Part shown: one piece after another, positions 4,884 through 7,309 of the stretch
Layout: each line of letters begins with the position of its first letter
How positions within the stretch are numbered: position 1 is the first letter of the stretch
Source of the DNA: JANNOG01 sp050329835
Lineage (GTDB): Bacteria; Actinomycetota; Actinomycetes; Actinomycetales; JBBAYJ01
DNA length: 7,309 nucleotides
Direction of reading: 5' to 3'
NCBI GenBank assembly: GCA_050329835.1
Contig: JBHJOJ010000110.1
Coordinates: 1-7,309 of the forward strand
Program-made: the position numbers and the translations under genes
The notes under the pieces: generated by a model
What the model was told of the DNA's origin: nothing
The model's input: the letters and a program-made list of their open reading frames with translations, nothing else
Database searches by the model: none

Positions 4884-6698
4884 TCAGGGAGCGAGGATGG
4901 TGATGCGGCCCTCGCCCTCGCGCGGGTACTGGGCGGCGGTGACGGTGGCGCCGGGCAGCGCCTCCACGTAGCCGCGCAGGGACTGCTGGTCGGTGACGCC
5001 GACGGTGGTGAAGGGCACCGCCGGGTACCGGTCGCCGCCGGCCAGGGAGAAGTTCAGCCCGGCCACGTCGACCGTGACGTCGCGGGACACGCCGTCCTCG
5101 ACGAGGACGGTGCCGTCGTCGAGGACGAGTGAGCGCACCCGCTGGCCCGGGGTGACCTGCGCCCCGGTCGTCGGGTCGGCCACCCGGGCCGGGAAGGCCG
5201 GGTCGATGACCACGCTCGCTCCCGCCAGGTGGACGAAGCCGCCCTCGCCCGCCTCCGGCAGCCGGATCGCGCCCTGCTCGACCGTCTGGCGCAGGGTCTC
5301 GGCGGGCACGTCCTCGGCGACCGCCACGAAGTTGCCGAACGGCGCCAGGCGGAAGGTGTCGGCGACCGTGATCGGCCCCGCGGGCTGGTCCACCTCGCCC
5401 CGGATCCCGCCGCCGTTCTGGATGCCGACCTGCGGCGCGTCGACGCCGAACGCGGCCGCCTGGGCCCGGGCGGTCGCGAGGTGCGCGTCGGCGACGAGGT
5501 TGCCGCAGTTCGTCTCGCGGCCGCGGACCTCGGTGCGCTCGCAGTCCAGGTCCACCTCGGAGCTGCCGACGACCGTCTCCTCCAGCCCGGCGACGAACTC
5601 GGCCACCGGGTCCTGGACCAGGCGGCGCTGCAGGGAGGACTCCCCGACCGCCTCCGGGCCGGAGTCCGTGACCAGCCGGATGCCCGAGTCGCCGTCGTCC
5701 CACGACAGCACCCGGCCGTCGCGGTCGAGGGTGACCTCCAGCGCCCCGACGTAGCGGTAGTTCCCGGGGGTGGTGACCACCGGCACGGCGACGCCCTCGG
5801 AGTCGTCGACCACCTGGGGGTACTCGCCGACGATGTCGTCGGCGTTGTCCGGGAACAGCGGGTCGCCGGGGTCGGCCAGCACCTCGTCGCCGCCGCCGCC
5901 GATCACGACGTCCACGTCGCGCAGCTGGGCCGCGAGCGCCTTCTCGCTCTCGATGCCCTGGAGGTGCGACTGCAGGACGATGATCTCCACGCCGCGGGCG
6001 GTCAAGGCGTCGACCTCGGCCTGCGCGATGCCCGCCAGGTCGGTGAGGACCTCCACCCCGCCGGGGGAGGAGATGGTCGGCAGCAGCTCGGTCGTGAGGC
6101 CCACGACGCCGACCCGGCGCCCCGCCTCGTGGACGACCGTGCTCGAGACCAGGCGGTCGCCGGCGAGGTCGGCCAGCTCCGGCTCCGCGGAGTAGTCGAG
6201 GTTGGCCGAGACGAACGGCACCCGGGGCACCTCCTCGACGAAGCGCCGGAACGTGGCGGGGCCGAAGTCGAACTCGTGGTTGCCCACCGCCAGGGCGTCG
6301 TAGCGCAGGAGGCTCGCCGCGCGGGCGTCGTAGAACGGCGCGCCGGGCTGCCGGGAGGCCTCGAACTCGACGCCGGCCAGGTAGTTGTCCCCGGAGTTCA
6401 ACAGGACGTTGCCGCGCCGCAGGGACTCGCCGCGGTCCCACGAGAAGTAGGAGCCGATCCGCAGGGTGTCGACCTTGCGCTGGAACCGGGCGATCCCGCC
6501 GTACTCGACGCCGTCGACCACGGTGGGCAGCAGGGACGACTCGCCGTCGTTGGTGTGGAGGACCGTGAGGGTGACGTCCGGCCTCGGGGTCGTGGGGCGC
6601 TCGGGGCCGCGGGCGGACGCGGGCGCGGCGGCGATCGCGGACACGGCGACGAGGCATCCCGTCAGGGCCGCGACGGCCATCAGCTTCGGGGACCGCAT
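4884..6698 (-). CDS. Secreted bifunctional metallophosphatase/5'-nucleotidase, variant metal-site subgroup
   Basis: Protein of 604 residues, exported, expected to hydrolyse nucleoside phosphates (or related phosphoesters) outside the membrane, supplying phosphate and nucleosides. A signal peptide spans 1-29 with an AxA site (Ala27-Ser28-Ala29); LTGC at 12-15 resembles a lipobox, but strong hydrophobicity continues past it. The N-terminal metallophosphatase domain (about 42-330) shows HTNDGES (48-54), SGDNYLAG (102-109), GNHEFDFG (139-146), QSHLQG (243-248) and GGGGDE (267-272). The C-terminal 5'-nucleotidase domain (about 355-570) shows ETNCGNLVADAH (396-407), QNGGGIRG (427-434), LAPFGNF (451-457) and SLAGGDRYP (551-559). 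The first motif has Glu in the place of the usual His (NDxH), and GHxH is replaced by GGGGDE. I recall this as a recurring subgroup, not decay. The start is backed by a strong AAGGAGG seven bases upstream. Family certain; substrate unproven. Confidence 0.93.
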   Translation of the reverse strand: MRSPKLMAVAALTGCLVAVSAIAAAPASARGPERPTTPRPDVTLTVLHTNDGESSLLPTVVDGVEYGGIARFQRKVDTLRIGSYFSWDRGESLRRGNVLLNSGDNYLAGVEFEASRQPGAPFYDARAASLLRYDALAVGNHEFDFGPATFRRFVEEVPRVPFVSANLDYSAEPELADLAGDRLVSSTVVHEAGRRVGVVGLTTELLPTISSPGGVEVLTDLAGIAQAEVDALTARGVEIIVLQSHLQGIESEKALAAQLRDVDVVIGGGGDEVLADPGDPLFPDNADDIVGEYPQVVDDSEGVAVPVVTTPGNYRYVGALEVTLDRDGRVLSWDDGDSGIRLVTDSGPEAVGESSLQRRLVQDPVAEFVAGLEETVVGSSEVDLDCERTEVRGRETNCGNLVADAHLATARAQAAAFGVDAPQVGIQNGGGIRGEVDQPAGPITVADTFRLAPFGNFVAVAEDVPAETLRQTVEQGAIRLPEAGEGGFVHLAGASVVIDPAFPARVADPTTGAQVTPGQRVRSLVLDDGTVLVEDGVSRDVTVDVAGLNFSLAGGDRYPAVPFTTVGVTDQQSLRGYVEALPGATVTAAQYPREGEGRITILAP

Positions 6699-6705
6699 GG
6701 CGGAT

Positions 6706-6712
6706 CCTCCTT
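6706..6712 (-). promoter_or_regulatory. Strong Shine-Dalgarno of the nucleotidase gene
   Basis: Minus-strand AAGGAGG lies 7 bases before the ATG at 6696-6698. It is the best ribosome-binding site in the window and fixes the start, in contrast to the leaderless or weak starts of several neighbours. Confidence 0.75.
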
Positions 6713-6746
6713 CGAGTGGCGGGGGAACGCCACAGTCATGTCGGGG

Positions 6747-6787
6747 CAGGTGACCGCATCCTGTCGCAGAAGTGGACGACAGGTGAC
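6747..6787. promoter_or_regulatory. Direct repeats plus nested 7-bp dyad in the nucleotidase promoter region
   Basis: CAGGTGAC occurs at 6747-6754 and 6780-6787, 33 bp apart (about three helical turns). Between them CCTGTCG (6760-6766) and CGACAGG (6777-6783) form a perfect dyad with a 10-nt spacer. On the minus strand CAGGAT (6763-6758), inside the dyad, is the best -10-like hexamer for the nucleotidase gene. GTCACC repeats on that strand faintly recall the GTTCACC units of actinobacterial Pho boxes, but the 33-bp spacing is not that of a Pho box. Confidence 0.38.
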
Positions 6788-6832
6788 GGATCGGTCAGGA
6801 CGCGCGGTCGGAGGGGGCCCGGGGACCGCCCG

Positions 6833-6838
6833 TACACT
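6833..6838 (+). promoter_or_regulatory. -10 element for the leaderless gene at 6845
   Basis: TACACT fits TANNNT and is followed by six bases and then GTG, so the expected transcript start is the initiation codon. No clear -35 is seen. The same arrangement is found at 3056-3049 on the other strand. Confidence 0.48.
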
Positions 6839-6844
6839 CCCGCG

Positions 6845-7309
6845 GTGCCCGGGGCCCGCGTGTCCGCCGGCGCGGCGCGCGAGATCCTCGGGCGGGGCCG
6901 GGAGCTGGCCCGCCTGGCCGGCGAGGTCGGCGAGGCCGACCGCCGGGTGCGGACCGACGTCGAGCGGGCCGCCGAGGCGGTCCGCCGGCACGCGGTGGGA
7001 GCCGCGCTCGCCGCCACCGCGGTCGACGCGCTGTCGGAGGTCGCCGGCCGGCTGCCGCTGCGGGCCCTGCAGCGGGCGGGCCTGCACACCGTCGCCGACG
7101 TGCTCGCGGTCCCCCCCGACGACTCCCCCGACGGCCTCGCCGCACGGGCGCGGATCACCCCCGCGGCGGCCGCCGCCGGGCACGGCGCCGCCCGGGAGTA
7201 CGCCGCGGCCCTGGCCGAGCGGACCCCGGTGCGGATCGCCGACGACCGTGCGGACGGCGCCGCCACTGCGCTCGTCGTCGCCCTGCACCGGTACCGGCGG
7301 TGCGCGCCG
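6845..7309 (+). CDS. Partial gene: helical N-terminus, possibly of a helicase-type protein with an HhH-like region
   Basis: Open for 155 codons from a GTG to the window edge with strong G/C third positions. Residues 1-60 are highly charged and helical (ARLAGEVGEADRRVRTDVER, then AAEAVRRH). From about 70 the pattern LPLRALQRAGLHTVADVLA, followed by an alanine-rich helix and TPVRIADD, then ATALVVALHRYRR, resembles the helix-hairpin-helix-containing N-terminal region I recall from actinobacterial DEAD/SF1-type helicases. No Walker motif is reached before the sequence ends, so the function is a guess. GTG 6845 is favoured because a TACACT -10 stands exactly six bases ahead; a second in-frame GTG at 6860 is possible. 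It is divergent from the nucleotidase gene across 146 bp. Coding status is good, identity weak. Confidence 0.6.
   Translation, partial: MPGARVSAGAAREILGRGRELARLAGEVGEADRRVRTDVERAAEAVRRHAVGAALAATAVDALSEVAGRLPLRALQRAGLHTVADVLAVPPDDSPDGLAARARITPAAAAAGHGAAREYAAALAERTPVRIADDRADGAATALVVALHRYRRCAP

Noticed and set aside
2383..6657. A 1424-codon open frame on the minus strand
   Set aside because: It is out of frame with the nucleotidase, membrane-protein and nitrobindin genes it overlaps, runs antisense to glnR, and crosses the fold-back element. Its translation is Arg/Gly/Pro-rich low-complexity, a typical GC-rich shadow.
1..7309. tRNA, rRNA, CRISPR, toxin-antitoxin or phage-defence genes
   Set aside because: No tRNA-like cloverleaf, regular repeat-spacer array or defence family was seen. 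All main frames are housekeeping or regulatory families.

Overview
The window is very GC-rich, with short intergenic gaps, strong third-position G/C bias and GTG (possibly CTG) starts. It carries actinobacterial families: a GlnR-type orphan regulator, an RsiG/AmfC-type anti-sigma factor, and a nitrobindin-like protein next to a YgfZ-like protein. This fits a high-GC actinomycete. A Geodermatophilaceae-type genome (Blastococcus, Geodermatophilus, Modestobacter) is my guess from overall look, not something the sequence proves. From memory, Streptomyces coelicolor has relatives of rsiG/amfC, glnR and a secreted 5'-nucleotidase within one broad chromosomal neighbourhood. If so, this is a conserved chromosomal region and not a genomic island.

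Left part (1-3110), all on the minus strand and read right to left: a 33-residue single-pass membrane protein (2948-3049) whose stop overlaps a probable CTG start of a nitrobindin/FABP-family protein (2442-2951); ygfZ-like folate-binding protein (1293-2375); rsiG (523-1098); and the N-terminal part of an APC-superfamily permease (1-467, running off the window). Hairpins without U-tracts lie after the membrane-protein gene, ygfZ and rsiG, so this is probably several short units and not one operon.

Middle part (3111-4883): an uncharacterised polytopic membrane protein (3111-3845, minus) is divergent from a GlnR-like winged-helix regulator (3910-4626, plus). The 64-bp gap between them holds a perfect 10-bp CACGTG-centred palindrome, a -10-like hexamer and a clear Shine-Dalgarno for glnR. 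Immediately after glnR lies the most unusual object in the window. It is a fold-back inverted repeat with two 65-nt arms (61/65 matching) around a relatively AT-rich 44-nt loop, with imperfect outer arms, bounded on both sides by the 7-bp direct repeat TCCTGAG. It has the anatomy of a MITE-like non-autonomous element of about 222 bp, inserted exactly at the glnR stop codon. It sits between convergent genes, so it may also act as a terminator or RNA hairpin.

Right part (4884-7309): a secreted metallophosphatase/5'-nucleotidase (4884-6698, minus) belongs to a variant subgroup with NDGES and GGGGDE in place of the usual NDxH and GHxH metal motifs. Upstream is a 146-bp divergent region with a 7-bp dyad and a 33-bp-spaced direct repeat. 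On the plus strand an apparently leaderless partial gene (6845-end) follows; it resembles the helical, HhH-like N-terminus of an actinobacterial helicase-type protein.

The main functional themes are nitrogen control (GlnR), c-di-GMP-linked sigma-factor control (RsiG), phosphate/nucleotide scavenging (nucleotidase), and redox or Fe-S maintenance (YgfZ, nitrobindin). The two regulators show notable key residues. GlnR has Asn at the position of the conserved Asp50. RsiG has one perfect c-di-GMP motif and one with His in place of Gln.
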